Numbered from the stretch's first letter, positions 38,639 through 47,834 are shown. The stretch is DNA of 64,000 nt from Methanomicrobium sp. W14 (GCF_017875315.1 NZ_JAGGMM010000001.1:558001-622000), one strand, 5' to 3'. Notes: generated by a model not told the origin, from the letters alone. A program made the numbers and translations.

Positions 38639-40569
38639 GCTCCAATCACCACTCCTGTAATATTTAAGACGACAACTACAGCAAGGACTATCAGGAGGAA
38701 TATGGTAAGCACTACCGAGAAATGAGCAAGGTCTTTCTCTCCGAACATATTTTCGATATAATAGTTTGAAAGAGTAACCTCTTTTGTTACGCCCATACTT
38801 CCTGCAAAACTAAGTCCTGCATTTGCAGGCCTTGCACCCATATACTGGCTCTTTATGGTTCTACCCTTCCCAAAGTGCCCGATAGACAACGGAAGCAGCA
38901 GGATTAAAACCATCATTATCAGCATGATTAAAATATTATTCAGACTGAGAAGTTCGGAAACCGATCCGTATACTCCGCCGATATAAGGCTCGATAAGATA
39001 TCTTGAGATCAGCGGGAATGCCAAGCATGTGAAAACAGTCAGTCCGGCCAGGCTGTATAGAGTGAACATTTCATTTGACGTTGCCTCATGCTTTAAGGGT
39101 TTGTCCGAAGTGCCCTGGACTTCTATCAGTCTTCCCATCCATTTTGCCCAGAAGAATACTGTGATTCCGCTTCCGAAAGCTATCATCGCAATGAGGAGCA
39201 CTCCAAAAGGCGGAATGGCGTTTACAAATGCATGTATCGTCGCCCATTTGGAGATAAGCATACCAAACGGAGCAAGGAACATTCCGGCCATTCCGATAAG
39301 CATCATGACTGCAATCTTTGGCATTGTAGAGATAAGACCTGACATGTCCTCAATATCCCTTGAATGCTTCTGGTGCTCGACAGACCCGACCGAAAGGAAC
39401 AGAAGGGACTTTGCAACGGCATGGAATATTATCAGAAGAATTGCAGCCCATACAGCTTCCTGGGTACCAATTCCGGCACAGGCTACGATAAGCCCGAGAT
39501 TTGCGATTGTAGAATACGCAAGGACTTTCTTGCCATTGCTCTGGCCGATTGCTATAGCTGAGGCCAGAAGGAATGTTGCACCTCCGATAACCGCTATTAT
39601 TGCACCGGTAAGACTTGCTTCAAAGATAGGAGCGAATCTGACGATAATATATACACCTGCCTTGACCATTGTGCTGGAATGCAGAAGTGCCGATACAGGA
39701 GTCGGTGCCACCATTGCACCAACAAGCCATGATGAAAAAGGCATCTGTGCGGATTTTGTCAGACCGGCAAAACCTATCAGGGCCGCAGGCACCATTGCAA
39801 CACCAGGGCCTGCAGCAATCAGGTCATTTAAGTAGATATAGCTGGCATCTCCGGTGTACAGCATTATGAACATGACCGCAACAGCAAAACCTACTCCGCC
39901 AACGGTGTTCAGAAGAAGTGCCCAGAAAGCATTTTTCCAGGCGATTTTATCTCTTGCATATCCTATCAGCAGGAATGAACATACAGTTGTAATCTCCCAG
40001 AAGAACAGTAACCAAACTATCTGATTCGAGAAGACAACACCAAACATCGCCGATAAAAACAGAAACACAATGAAGAAGAAAAGTTTCCTGTGATCTTTGA
40101 TTTCCGGGTGCATTTCATGATATCCACGCATATAACCGACAGAATAAACGCAGATAAGACTTCCTATTATGCCTATTATCAGGGCCATTATCACCGAGAA
40201 CTCATCAACAAAAAACTCGTGAGAGAGTGCGGCATCAAAAGGCGTAAAATGTTCAGAGTATGTAAGTATTGCAGCCTGAACAACAGCAAGGACTGCAATA
40301 AGATAATGCTTGAACTTAATACTTATACCGATAATAAACAAGGAAAGCGCAAGTTCAGCAACAATCATTACCGAACCCAGTAAACTGGATCCAATAGAGA
40401 CATAAGTTATACCTTTTCCGAAACTCTCCACAAAAAGGTAAACCGATCCTGCTGCCGTAATTAAAGCAGCAATTTTTACAACTGTATCCCGAACTTTTCC
40501 GTTTGGGAGCAGAAGCATAAGAATTGCCGCTATTAGCGGAAACAGGATTAAAAAGATTAGTACATCCAC
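38635..40569 (-). CDS. echA: Ech hydrogenase membrane subunit A (NuoL/Mrp-like ion pump)
   Basis: Large antiporter-like subunit, 644 residues, about 16 helices. Conserved proton-path residues are in FAGLTKSAQMPFSSWLVGAM (Lys and surrounding helix), TPVSALLHSSTMVKAGVYII and IFHAVAKSLLFLSVGSVEH. It is the first gene of the operon on the minus strand, with a 4-base overlap to echB. It should translocate protons or sodium ions when Ech runs. Confidence 0.93.
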   Translation of the reverse strand: MDVLIFLILFPLIAAILMLLLPNGKVRDTVVKIAALITAAGSVYLFVESFGKGITYVSIGSSLLGSVMIVAELALSLFIIGISIKFKHYLIAVLAVVQAAILTYSEHFTPFDAALSHEFFVDEFSVIMALIIGIIGSLICVYSVGYMRGYHEMHPEIKDHRKLFFFIVFLFLSAMFGVVFSNQIVWLLFFWEITTVCSFLLIGYARDKIAWKNAFWALLLNTVGGVGFAVAVMFIMLYTGDASYIYLNDLIAAGPGVAMVPAALIGFAGLTKSAQMPFSSWLVGAMVAPTPVSALLHSSTMVKAGVYIIVRFAPIFEASLTGAIIAVIGGATFLLASAIAIGQSNGKKVLAYSTIANLGLIVACAGIGTQEAVWAAILLIIFHAVAKSLLFLSVGSVEHQKHSRDIEDMSGLISTMPKIAVMMLIGMAGMFLAPFGMLISKWATIHAFVNAIPPFGVLLIAMIAFGSGITVFFWAKWMGRLIEVQGTSDKPLKHEATSNEMFTLYSLAGLTVFTCLAFPLISRYLIEPYIGGVYGSVSELLSLNNILIMLIMMVLILLLPLSIGHFGKGRTIKSQYMGARPANAGLSFAGSMGVTKEVTLSNYYIENMFGEKDLAHFSVVLTIFLLIVLAVVVVLNITGVVIGA

Positions 40570-41091
40570 ATAAATCCCTCTAACTAATATTCAATTTTAA
40601 CTCTATATATCACTTACAATCTTTGCAATGTAAACCCCGTAAATCATAGCTGATTCGTAATAACTGCCAATATTTAATCCTATTTTTAGGAACAAACATT
40701 TTTTTGCACAAAACTATCACACGTTAAACCACAGACATAGTCTTTCATATTTGAATATTTTATTAACGATTAAGTTATCTAATTTATTAGATCTCAACTA
40801 AAACAGTCATACATTTTGTTTTTTAAGATTTAAAGCACAATCCTGAGAGAGATATATCTTTTTTTGAAGTTTACAACGACAGCTATAAATTCCTGTTGAT
40901 ATGCCGGAGAACCAAATCAACTAAAAAATATTGTGTATGTGATATGTCTTATCAGGGCCTGATGGCTTGAAAAACAAAACTCCTCTCCGAAAAATCTGCG
41001 CAATGAAAACCCTTGTTTTTAATCTTACACTTTTTTCAGGAATAGCCGGATCACTTTATGACCATAAAATGACTATTAGAAAAAGGTTATC
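40570..41091. promoter_or_regulatory. Spacer before ech operon (left) and nitroreductase (right)
   Basis: About 520 AT-rich bases. The minus-side TATA-like run tatatatcac (about 40604-40613) lies about 40 bases before the echA start and is a plausible ech promoter. Further right, atcagggcctgat (40951-40963) is a perfect 13-base palindrome, about 130 bases before the nitroreductase ATG. There is no ORF of useful size and no RNA gene that I recognise. Confidence 0.4.
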
Positions 41092-41673
41092 ATGACTGCT
41101 GAAAACGAGGTAATATATGCAATTAAAAACCGGAGAAGCATCAGGTTTTTCAAAGAAAAGGAAGTCCCTGATGAAATTATCAAAGAGCTTATTGACTGCG
41201 GGATACACGCACCTTCAGCCCTTGCACTCTACCCGTGGAGATTTGCTGTAGTAAAAGACAAAAAACTGATGAAAAAAATTTCCGACTACGTAAGACCAGT
41301 TATAATCGACAGTCTTAAAAACGCTAAAACAGGTGGAATGACAAAAAAATACCTTGAGATGGCCGGTGAAAAAAACTTCTCCATATTTTACAACGCTTCC
41401 TGTCTTCTGCTTGTTCTCGGAAGGGACGATGCAATAAGAGCAGATATCGACTGTTCACTGTGCGCACAGAATATTATGCTTGCCGCACATTCCATCGGCC
41501 TTGGCACATGCTGGATAGGCTCAGCTGGTCATCTTGAAAAAAGCCGGGATTTAATGTCCAAACTAAAAATTCCTGAAGGTTATCACTTAGTTGCATCCAT
41601 TATCCTCGGTTACCCTGACGAAAAAAGGGAGATGCCAAAAAGAGAGAAACCTGAAATTGTCTGGATCAAATAA
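41092..41673 (+). CDS. Nitroreductase-family flavoprotein
   Basis: FMN-dependent oxidoreductase, 193 residues. The N-terminal NRRSIRFFKEKEVPDEIIKE and APSALALYPWRFAVV match the family phosphate-binding and substrate-gate regions; LGTCWIGSAGHLEKS and ILGYPDEKREMPKREKPE close the fold. The reduced substrate is unknown; in anaerobes it may be a quinone, a nitro compound or an F420-linked acceptor. A single gene with ATG start, separated from ech by a 520-base spacer. Confidence 0.85.
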   Translation: MTAENEVIYAIKNRRSIRFFKEKEVPDEIIKELIDCGIHAPSALALYPWRFAVVKDKKLMKKISDYVRPVIIDSLKNAKTGGMTKKYLEMAGEKNFSIFYNASCLLLVLGRDDAIRADIDCSLCAQNIMLAAHSIGLGTCWIGSAGHLEKSRDLMSKLKIPEGYHLVASIILGYPDEKREMPKREKPEIVWIK

Positions 41674-42128
41674 AAAAAATTGAATGACATCCCGTGCCCT
41701 GCAAAGATCCTACAACAACTGAAAAACAGCGGTTAAAAAGCAAAATCCTGTTTTTGACCTCGTATAAAACATTACAGAATTTATCAGGATTTACATTGCC
41801 ATTCCGTCTTTAAATAAGATAACCAGCTCCAGTTTTCCTTACTCCAACGTTTTAATAGTTCTTCTGTTTATATATCCTCCCCTTTTGGACATTCCGTGCG
41901 GTCAGCTCTCTCATATGAAGGTTGGACAGGCTTTTATCTGCTGAAAAATTCAGAAAAGAGCCCTGACCACAAAGGTCCGAACATTTATCAGTTAAAAAAG
42001 TCCTCTTCATATAAAATCACTTTTAATTCTCTATTCTCTTCAGCGATATCCAGCAGCAGTTCCTTCTTATACTTAACTTAAGAAATACTCCGGCACCGTG
42101 TTGGCAGGGTTTACATGATCTCCACATT
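41674..42128. other. Gene-poor spacer at the left edge of the accessory region
   Basis: About 450 bases between convergent genes, AT-rich, with several short T and A runs that could end transcription from both sides. The one ORF here (41896-42081) is Ser-rich and shows no family signal. Nothing else is supported. Confidence 0.3.
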
Positions 42129-42755
42129 TCAGTAAACCTGCCAAGTTGAAAAAGTTCCTGCAAATGCAAGGAACATGGCATATATTATCAGAACTGACAG
42201 GACAACAATTCCAATTGAAAATAACAGGCTCTTTTTAGAATAATCACGGAGAATATAGGATGCAATAAAAACCGACCAAATCAACCCGTATAATTGAAAA
42301 AAATAATTTATCACTGCAACTTCATAAGAAAGCCATTTCACAAAGGATACTATTAAGATGGCAATACTTTCTCCCACATACATAGGAATGACAAAGGCAG
42401 GAAAAGCAACACAGGAAACTTTAAGAGCCTTTTCAAAATCAAGGTTTATTTTGAACACCCTCATCAGACTATAGATTAAAACAGGAAAAACCGCTGAATA
42501 AAGTAGATATTTCAGGTGATCAACGAAGAATACACAAGAATGGAATGGCGCTAAATACGCATTTGGGAACGGCCCAAAATAGAATGAACAGAAAAAAATA
42601 GAGATCATGACTCCGAATGCAATAAATCCTGCTATTATCCAGTAGAGAACGGACTGTACCAGTCTTTCATTCCTGACTATATCAGCAGTCCGGGCCGGAG
42701 AGAAAAAAAGAAGAAATGTCCTCTTTAAAGCATTTTTGACAGATAATAAGATCAT
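42129..42755 (-). CDS. Yip1-like membrane protein
   Basis: A 208-residue protein with about five hydrophobic helices and the N-terminal pattern LLFFSPARTADIVRNE that is common before Yip1-type helices. The closing segment is hydrophobic, with no obvious catalytic residues. Its start overlaps the stop of the upstream ORF by one base, so the two share a transcript. Function is unknown; family assignment is by pattern only. Confidence 0.6.
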   Translation of the reverse strand: MILLSVKNALKRTFLLFFSPARTADIVRNERLVQSVLYWIIAGFIAFGVMISIFFCSFYFGPFPNAYLAPFHSCVFFVDHLKYLLYSAVFPVLIYSLMRVFKINLDFEKALKVSCVAFPAFVIPMYVGESIAILIVSFVKWLSYEVAVINYFFQLYGLIWSVFIASYILRDYSKKSLLFSIGIVVLSVLIIYAMFLAFAGTFSTWQVY

Positions 42756-43207
42756 TATTCTTCCTCATGACAGGGACCCCAGACGGGATCCCAGTTTATT
42801 ACGCCTGCAACCGTGAAGTCGGAGTCATCACTAATCTTATCCTGTTCCAATGCTGACTCTGAAGATCTCAATAATATTTGATATGGTTCTATCTTGTCAA
42901 CAATATTCCCTAATCCTGTAACCCGGGGGAGCCTTCCTCCTTTAGGTATTAAAGACAGGACATCAGATGAATAAACAACAGCACCAGCAATTTTCATTCC
43001 ACCTGATGGATAGCCCCAATGATATGTAAAAGCATTGACTTTTTGGCAATCAGTATTGATTCTGAATCGATAATCTAAATCAAATGATAATGTGTAGGTA
43101 TCATCCCGATAATTTTCCAACATGAACTCAGATACTTCAATATCTGTATGTACTAAATATCCAACTGAATCAGGATGAATTCCTGTTGAATTTAAAATAT
43201 TTCAAAA
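42755..43207 (-). pseudogene. Gene truncated at its 5' end next to the IS element
   Basis: The reading frame has an ATG at 43123 (122 residues) but stays open upstream to the TGA at about 43205-43207 (STGIHPDSVGYLVHTDIEVS), with no start codon. This is directly beside the left end of the IS at 43211. The protein is beta-rich, with WGYPSGGMKIAGAVVYSSD and a C-terminal INWDPVWGPCHEEE. The missing front may have held a signal peptide. I infer that the IS or an associated deletion removed the 5' part; a shorter functional ORF from 43123 remains possible. It is co-oriented and overlapping with the Yip1-like gene. Confidence 0.6.
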
Positions 43208-43210
43208 ATC

Positions 43211-44190
43211 GGCTCTGTAGAAACCCTTAATGACTTTTTTCAATGAGCATATTGTGAACGATAATTCTTGTCTTAATTTCTTTGAGTTGATTGTAATATT
43301 TCCTTGAGCGTAAAGTCTCTCCATACTTACGTTTAATCATCGAAAAAACGCATTCGACAAGATTTCTCTGCCCATATTTATTTAGATCAATATTTTCAAC
43401 CATTTCAAACCTGACTTCTCCGGAGTGGATCTTTCAGTCCCATTTTCTTACAGGAATTTGAGAATCTGCGCCGATATACCCCCTGATATATTCATGAATC
43501 CTTTCTGCATCATAGCCTTTATCCATCGTAAAACATTGGCTTTTTGTTACTCTTTGAGTCTGGTTGATCAATGATTTTACATGTTTTCTGTCATTTACCG
43601 GGAATTTTGAAAATTTCCAGCCCAGAACCAGCAAACTCTTTGAATCAACTGCAATTGACGTTTTTACAAAGCTCTTACGTGTTTTTCCGATGCGCTTTGA
43701 ATAATAATGGCTCGCATAATCACTGGTAAACCCGGTTGCATCAATTGATGTAATTGAGACTTTTTTCCCTTTCTGCAACAATTTTCTGATTGTTTTCGTT
43801 AAAATTTTAGCAAAAATCCGGGTAGGAAATCTTGAAAAAAATTTATGGAGAGTCGTGAAAGGAGGGATTTCCTGTAAGTTTAATAATTTCCGTATCGGGG
43901 TTAAAATCTCCAAAATGTCACAAAAATCGCGATAATTAACTCCTATTTCTTCCTTTAAAATGATTAGTGAGAGAAGCTGGTGATGGTTAAATTTCTTCCG
44001 GGAAAAAACAGATGACCGAAGAGGTACATTTGATTCCCTTATTATCTCCTGAGAGATTTTCACAAGATTGATGTACCTGTTCTGCGACATTTATTACGGA
44101 GTTCCTCTTTTATTTGTGGTTAAATAATATTGGAACTCCTGTACGATCGATCTTTCGGTCGCTATTTTATCAGAGGATTTCTACAAAGCC
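43211..44190 (-). mobile_element. IS5-like insertion sequence, about 980 bp
   Basis: Bounded by imperfect terminal inverted repeats: ggctctgtagaaaccct at 43211 and its partner ggctttgtagaaatcct read from 44190 on the opposite strand (15 of 17 match). The single gene inside, on the minus strand, is a DDE transposase of the IS5/IS4 type. No clean target-site duplication is visible: the left flank is a broken gene and the right flank another transposase remnant. This suggests later rearrangement or insertion into older IS material. Confidence 0.75.
43227..44090 (-). pseudogene. IS5-like transposase interrupted by one in-frame TGA
   Basis: The first 218 codons (44090 to 43437) read through a DDE transposase: DATGFTSDYASHYYSKR carries the first Asp and TMDKGYDAERIHEYIR the second. 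After the TGA at 43434-43436 the same frame continues without further stops: KIHSGEVRFEMVENID, then NLVECVFSMIKRKYGETLRS, which contains the final Glu motif, ending at TAA 43227. A CGA-to-TGA change (Arg in KWDRK) would explain it. The element is probably inactive unless read-through occurs. Confidence 0.8.
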
Positions 44191-44192
44191 CT

Positions 44193-44640
44193 AATTTTGC
44201 AATTCAAAATGAATATGAATGAATTGTTGGATTAGGAGATCGTTTGGGTGAAGTCTGTAAGATGATTGACTGGGAAAAATTTCGTCCTATTATAAAAGGA
44301 TTATACGCCAACAATACAGAAATGGATGGCCGACCTAATCTCGATGAAGTTCTGATGATCAAAATGATGGTTCTTCAGCAATGACACGGAATCTTCAGAA
44401 CCGGAACTTGAAAGACAGACTAATGACAGGATTTCATTCAGACAGTTCTTAGGATATCCGGAAAAGACCCCCGACAGATCTACCGTCTGGCTCTTTCGTG
44501 AAAGATTATCTGAATCAGGAAAAGACTCTTTTATCTCGAATGAATTACAGTACGGGTGAAAAATAAGTTCTCAGCATTTTGCTTTAACCTGTATCAGTTG
44601 AAGACAGTTAGTAAAAGAGCACTCTGGAGCGATAGCTGTG
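44193..44640 (+). pseudogene. Second IS5-family transposase remnant, stops, frameshift and deletion
   Basis: Conceptual text FAIQNEYE-stop-IVGLGDRLGEVCKMIDWEK, then NLDEVLMIKMMVLQQ-stop-HG, then after a one-base shift SEPELERQTNDRISFRQFLG and TVWLFRERLSESGKDS. This is the N-terminal third of a common IS5-type transposase. TGA codons stand at 44220 and 44382, and the shift falls near 44391. A short C-terminal echo, FNLYQLKTVSKRA (about 44583-44620), follows at once, so the catalytic core has been deleted. It abuts the right end of the neighbouring IS. Confidence 0.7.
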
Positions 44641-44940
44641 TAAAATTGAAAGATATATTCACAGAATAAGAGAAAAACTCAGAAGAAGGAAATCTTTGTA
44701 TTTATTGAATCGTTAAAATTGGGATAATAGTAATCCTCATTAGGTTTTATTTAGAGTGATTCTTATAAATGGTAGTTCGGGGTATTCCATAATGTTTAGT
44801 TATTTTTGATATGGGAGTCCTCCAGCTTGAAGTCATTTAATTTCATCTGATGAGATATCCGCTGATGGACTTAAGGCATCCTTAGGAATTATTGGTTTTA
44901 GCTTTGGGTTCTTCGGAGGTTTATTAGATGCTTTTTAGCA
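44641..44940. other. Spacer of decayed DNA between transposase remnant and direct repeat
   Basis: About 300 bases without a usable ORF. It is AT-rich and probably also IS-derived, but no family text could be recognised. No RNA gene was seen. Confidence 0.3.
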
Positions 44941-44969
44941 AACCCGCATGATGGGCGATCCCCATCACT

Positions 44970-45048
44970 CAAAGCCGATAAAAATCTAAAAAGTTTGTTG
45001 GAATCAGGACAAGAGATCTAAGGATCTGGATCCTGACTATTATAGCAA
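44970..45048. repeat. 79-bp direct repeat, copy 1
   Basis: Begins caaagccgataaaaatct and contains aagagatctaaggatctgga. It is about 92% identical to the copy at 45792-45870 and in the same orientation. Weaker similarity extends about 29 bases to the left in both copies (aacccgcatgat versus aacccacatgat). The pair brackets the methyltransferase gene at 45069-45731. Confidence 0.85.
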
Positions 45049-45068
45049 GAAGGAGCAGCAATAATTCT

Positions 45069-45731
45069 CTACCAAATTTTTGGGATTAGTCTCCATGTGT
45101 TCTTACAATAGTCCTGATATTGCTTCCCAAAATGCTTTAATAACGATTTTTCTTCAATAAATATTCTGTATCCGTATGTGCATATACAAATCGCTAAAAC
45201 TGCAAAAGGAGCTAATAATGTTCTCAATACAAAAGCAAATCCTAAAAGGGTGAGAATAGAACCAGCGTAGGCTGGGTGCCTTATGTATTGGTATGGACCA
45301 TTTCTTACCAGTGATTGATTTGTTTTTGTCATGACAGATAGTGTGAATGATTCTTTTAGCATCCAGATGGAAAAACACCTTAATGCAATTCCTCCAGCCA
45401 TCAGAAGAATACCAATCCAATAAAATATAGCCGTTAAACTAATATTGTAATTATCATGTATGAAAATGGCAGCATAGATACTAAAGAAAACTCCAAATAT
45501 TACAACATACATAGAACCATTATCTGAGCATTTTATTCTTTCTCCGGAATGTCGACTAAATGATGTCGTCATCAACCAGATCAACATTTCGGAGTCAATC
45601 CATATTATCAAAAGAAAATTCAATAGAGGATCATTTGTGAGTCGAATTACAATGCACAACGCTGATATCATGAATATTACTGAAAATAATAAAAGAAATT
45701 CCAGTTTATATTTTGTAAGACTTTGAGCCAC
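45069..45731 (-). CDS. Isoprenylcysteine carboxyl methyltransferase-like membrane protein
   Basis: A 220-residue integral membrane protein. The C-terminal half has the motif VRNGPYQYIRHPAYAG (about residues 144-159) and later EEKSLLKHFGKQYQDYCKNT, the standard SAM-binding signature of the ICMT/PEMT family. Hydrophobic helices fill residues 12-130. The substrate is unknown (lipid or small thiol). The gene is flanked by near-identical 79-bp direct repeats and sits among IS remnants, so it may have arrived as a cassette. Confidence 0.82.
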   Translation of the reverse strand: MAQSLTKYKLEFLLLFSVIFMISALCIVIRLTNDPLLNFLLIIWIDSEMLIWLMTTSFSRHSGERIKCSDNGSMYVVIFGVFFSIYAAIFIHDNYNISLTAIFYWIGILLMAGGIALRCFSIWMLKESFTLSVMTKTNQSLVRNGPYQYIRHPAYAGSILTLLGFAFVLRTLLAPFAVLAICICTYGYRIFIEEKSLLKHFGKQYQDYCKNTWRLIPKIW

Positions 45732-45791
45732 TCTTTATTATTCCACATAAGTATTTATATATTAAACCCACATGATAGTAATCTCATTGCA

Positions 45792-45870
45792 CAAAGCCGA
45801 TAAAAATCTACAAAGTTTGTTGAAATCAGGACAAGAGATCTAAGGATCTGGATCCTGATTTTCATAGCAA
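45792..45870. repeat. 79-bp direct repeat, copy 2
   Basis: Second copy of the repeat at 44970-45048, with about six mismatches. Start-to-start distance is 822 bases. It is followed by a G/C stem (ggggg at 45931 with ccccc at 45942) and then a transposase remnant. Confidence 0.85.
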
Positions 45871-45967
45871 CCAGTCAACTCCTGAATACAAAGCTGTTGT
45901 CACTGAACACGAATAGTAAATTACCTTCCAGGGGGACTCTGCCCCCGCTTAAAATGGATAGTGAATA

Positions 45968-46290
45968 ATGGTATCTATTAAAATAGGAGTTACACGGTTT
46001 GCCTGCGACCACAAGATCTATAATTCATTAAAAGTGGAAATGTCCCGATGTAATTCTTTACATATTCCTTCCGGAGGATTGATTGTTCATCTAAAGGCAT
46101 ATGGATTTATCAGAATTTTTGTAAAATTCAATAACGAAGTTCCACAATTCCGGGCAACGAGTGTTCCTGATATGAGTCCGGAAGAAAGGAACAGAATGAA
46201 TAAATTTGCATGGAAAATTAAAAACTTATTACAGAGCATTAAAACAATTCTGTGGAGTGGACAAATGCCAGGCCGGAAAGGAAGTCTCGC
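45968..46290 (+). pseudogene. Transposase C-terminal remnant (frameshifted)
   Basis: Reads SIKIGVTRFACDHKIYNSLK, GGLIVHLKAYGFIRIFVKFN and MSPEERNRMNKFAWKIK; then, after a shift near 46218, YYRALKQFCGVDKCQAGKEV. Together these resemble the end of a DDE transposase in which the last part has the W-x-I-E-x-Y-H-R-A-L-K-Q pattern. The catalytic front is missing. At about 46290 the text changes abruptly into the radical SAM duplicate. Confidence 0.65.
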
Positions 46291-46572
46291 AGAAAAGAGA
46301 AAACCTCAACTTTGAAGTGTTTAAAGAAGCTGTCAATAAGCATGGCTTCAGGTACCTCTCCCTTCATGGGTGGGGAGAACTGCTCCTCAACCCAAATCAT
46401 GCCAATATGATAAAATACGGTTCAGAGAAAGAAATTTTGGTTAATTTCACCACAAACACAACACTCATCAGGGAAAACACAAACTGCCCGGCTCAGGATC
46501 TGGAATTACCGCCTTCAGCCTCCCCGGCATTTCCATATTCACCCCGGAAAAAGAGTGCTGAAAGATTATTCA
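46291..46572 (+). pseudogene. Partial duplicate of the radical SAM gene
   Basis: Nucleotide homology to the intact-length copy at 48494-48775, offset 2203 bases. Shared protein text includes ENLNFEVFKEAVNKHGF, YLSLHGWGE, IKYGS and VNFTTN. It lacks the 5' part with the CxxxCxxC cluster, and its 3' half drifts (LPPSASPAFPYSPRKKS) and stops at TAG near 46588. Notably, at the place where the other copy has the frameshift, this one stays in frame (NPNHANMIKYG). Confidence 0.8.
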
Positions 46573-47142
46573 TCAAACCTGTTCGGTAGGAGGCGGCGTA
46601 GGAGATGTGCATATAAAAATCGTCCAACCGCGGATAACTTTTCCGTGTAGCGCTTTATTTTCAGGTGTGTAGTTGCGGATCCATACTACGACTCTTTTTT
46701 CACTGCTGTCAAGCTGAAAAGCTAAAATTTGCAGTTCAGGATCTTTCTTAAGTTCATCGATTTCATCCATTACAGCCTTTCTTTCATTTATATAATCCGT
46801 ATCAGGCTGTACCAGGACATTCCAGCCACCAATAGTTTTCCCTTCCAGCTCAGCGATCTGGTCATCATTCATATAAATCTCATAGAGAGTAATTTCTTTG
46901 TTTTCCTCATCTATTTCCCATCTCCTGACATTATACCCAAGTTCCATCGATTCAAGCTCATCATTTATCGTTTCATTCAGTTCTTCAAATGTCATATTTT
47001 CAACTACCTCCTCATTTTTATAGTTTTTATTTTCATAGAAAAAACCTGACAAAAACAGTACAATACAAATAACTGCCAGTATCGCTACGGCTGTGACGAT
47101 CGCAAGATGAGGATTTTTTTTTATTTCCTGTGTAAATTTCAT
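46573..47142 (-). CDS. Membrane-anchored protein with extracytoplasmic domain, unknown
   Basis: 189 residues. One hydrophobic segment (about residues 13-36) follows a short Lys-rich head, so it is a signal anchor. The outer domain is acidic and repeats a local pattern: EGKTIGGWNVLVQPD and HGKVIRGWTIFICTS, each ending a beta-rich unit of about 60-75 residues, so the domain may be an internal duplication. It ends in a Pro/Thr tail. The family is not recognised. It lies just downstream of the Cys-rich ORF on the same strand. Confidence 0.65.
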   Translation of the reverse strand: MKFTQEIKKNPHLAIVTAVAILAVICIVLFLSGFFYENKNYKNEEVVENMTFEELNETINDELESMELGYNVRRWEIDEENKEITLYEIYMNDDQIAELEGKTIGGWNVLVQPDTDYINERKAVMDEIDELKKDPELQILAFQLDSSEKRVVVWIRNYTPENKALHGKVIRGWTIFICTSPTPPPTEQV

Positions 47143-47160
47143 TTATTACTCATCCCCCAC

Positions 47161-47834
47161 TTACCCGACAGTAACATCGCCATTTTTATCGATCAGAAAA
47201 GTTACAATAACATCTGAAGGCTCATACGTATCACAACTCCTGATCCCTATCACTTTATATATGATCACTTTAGTATCACACACATCCGATCCCTTTGGCA
47301 TCTGCCAGTTGCCTATTTGAATATCGGGGTTGTCATACTGGAAAAATGTCCAATTACCCCAATCCTTTTTACTTCCACTACCTGTATTATCATTATATTC
47401 GGCGCAAACCTCATGACCGAACGTTTTATCGGGATGGTCCGGATCAGGGCAGTCATTTTCTATCAAAACACAATAGATGTCCAGCTCATAAATCTTGGTA
47501 TTCAGGTCCAGGTAACAATACTCCGGGCAACCAGACTTCTCCATCCAGTAGCAGCTACTAAGCGTATTGGCAAAGTCCGTACTTTTACCTGCCCAGGCAT
47601 AGCGTATTATAGCATTCTCAAAGCATACGGCATCATTCCATGAACCCGAACCTCCGCCACAGTCTGAACTACCACAGCGGTAATAGAGAATCTGATTAAA
47701 AGCCGTAAGGTATGGACCGCAGTTAGACGGAACATGACAATCCGGCACCTCAGAGACATCCCAGTCCCACCAAGTGCTTCCTGCCCCGTTTCTCCATCGC
47801 CCCAATAGCAACTCTCTGAATATTCCTGTCATGG
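47161..47834 (-). CDS. Cysteine-rich protein, start uncertain, probably truncated
   Basis: The frame is open from 48009, but only the last about 190 residues look real. They hold many Cys and aromatic residues: STWWDWDVSEVPDCHVPSNC, RCGSSDCGGGSGSWNDAVC, SSCYWMEKSGCPEYCYLD and CAEYNDNTGSGSK. Above about 47820 the frame is the shadow of the P-loop gene. An ATG at 47834 (MTGIFRELLLGRW) is a candidate start, but no signal peptide is visible, so the original front may have been lost. The Cys pattern suggests a disulfide-bonded outside protein; function unknown. Confidence 0.5.

Noticed and set aside
41896-42081. 61-codon plus-strand ORF in the spacer
   Set aside because: Ser-rich, low-complexity end, no ribosome site, no family signal.
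43143-43210. Clean target-site duplication for the IS
   Set aside because: Left flank (ttcaaaaatc) and right flank (ctaattttgc) share no convincing short direct repeat at the ends.
43434-43436. TGA in the transposase as a selenocysteine codon
   Set aside because: Transposases do not use Sec, no SECIS-like hairpin was seen nearby, and a CGA-to-TGA change explains the position.
44970-45870. CRISPR-like repeats
   Set aside because: Only two copies exist, 79 bases long and 743 bases apart, with a gene between them.
46729-47049. Plus-strand ORF opposite the membrane-anchored protein
   Set aside because: Phe/Ile-rich shadow of the minus-strand gene.
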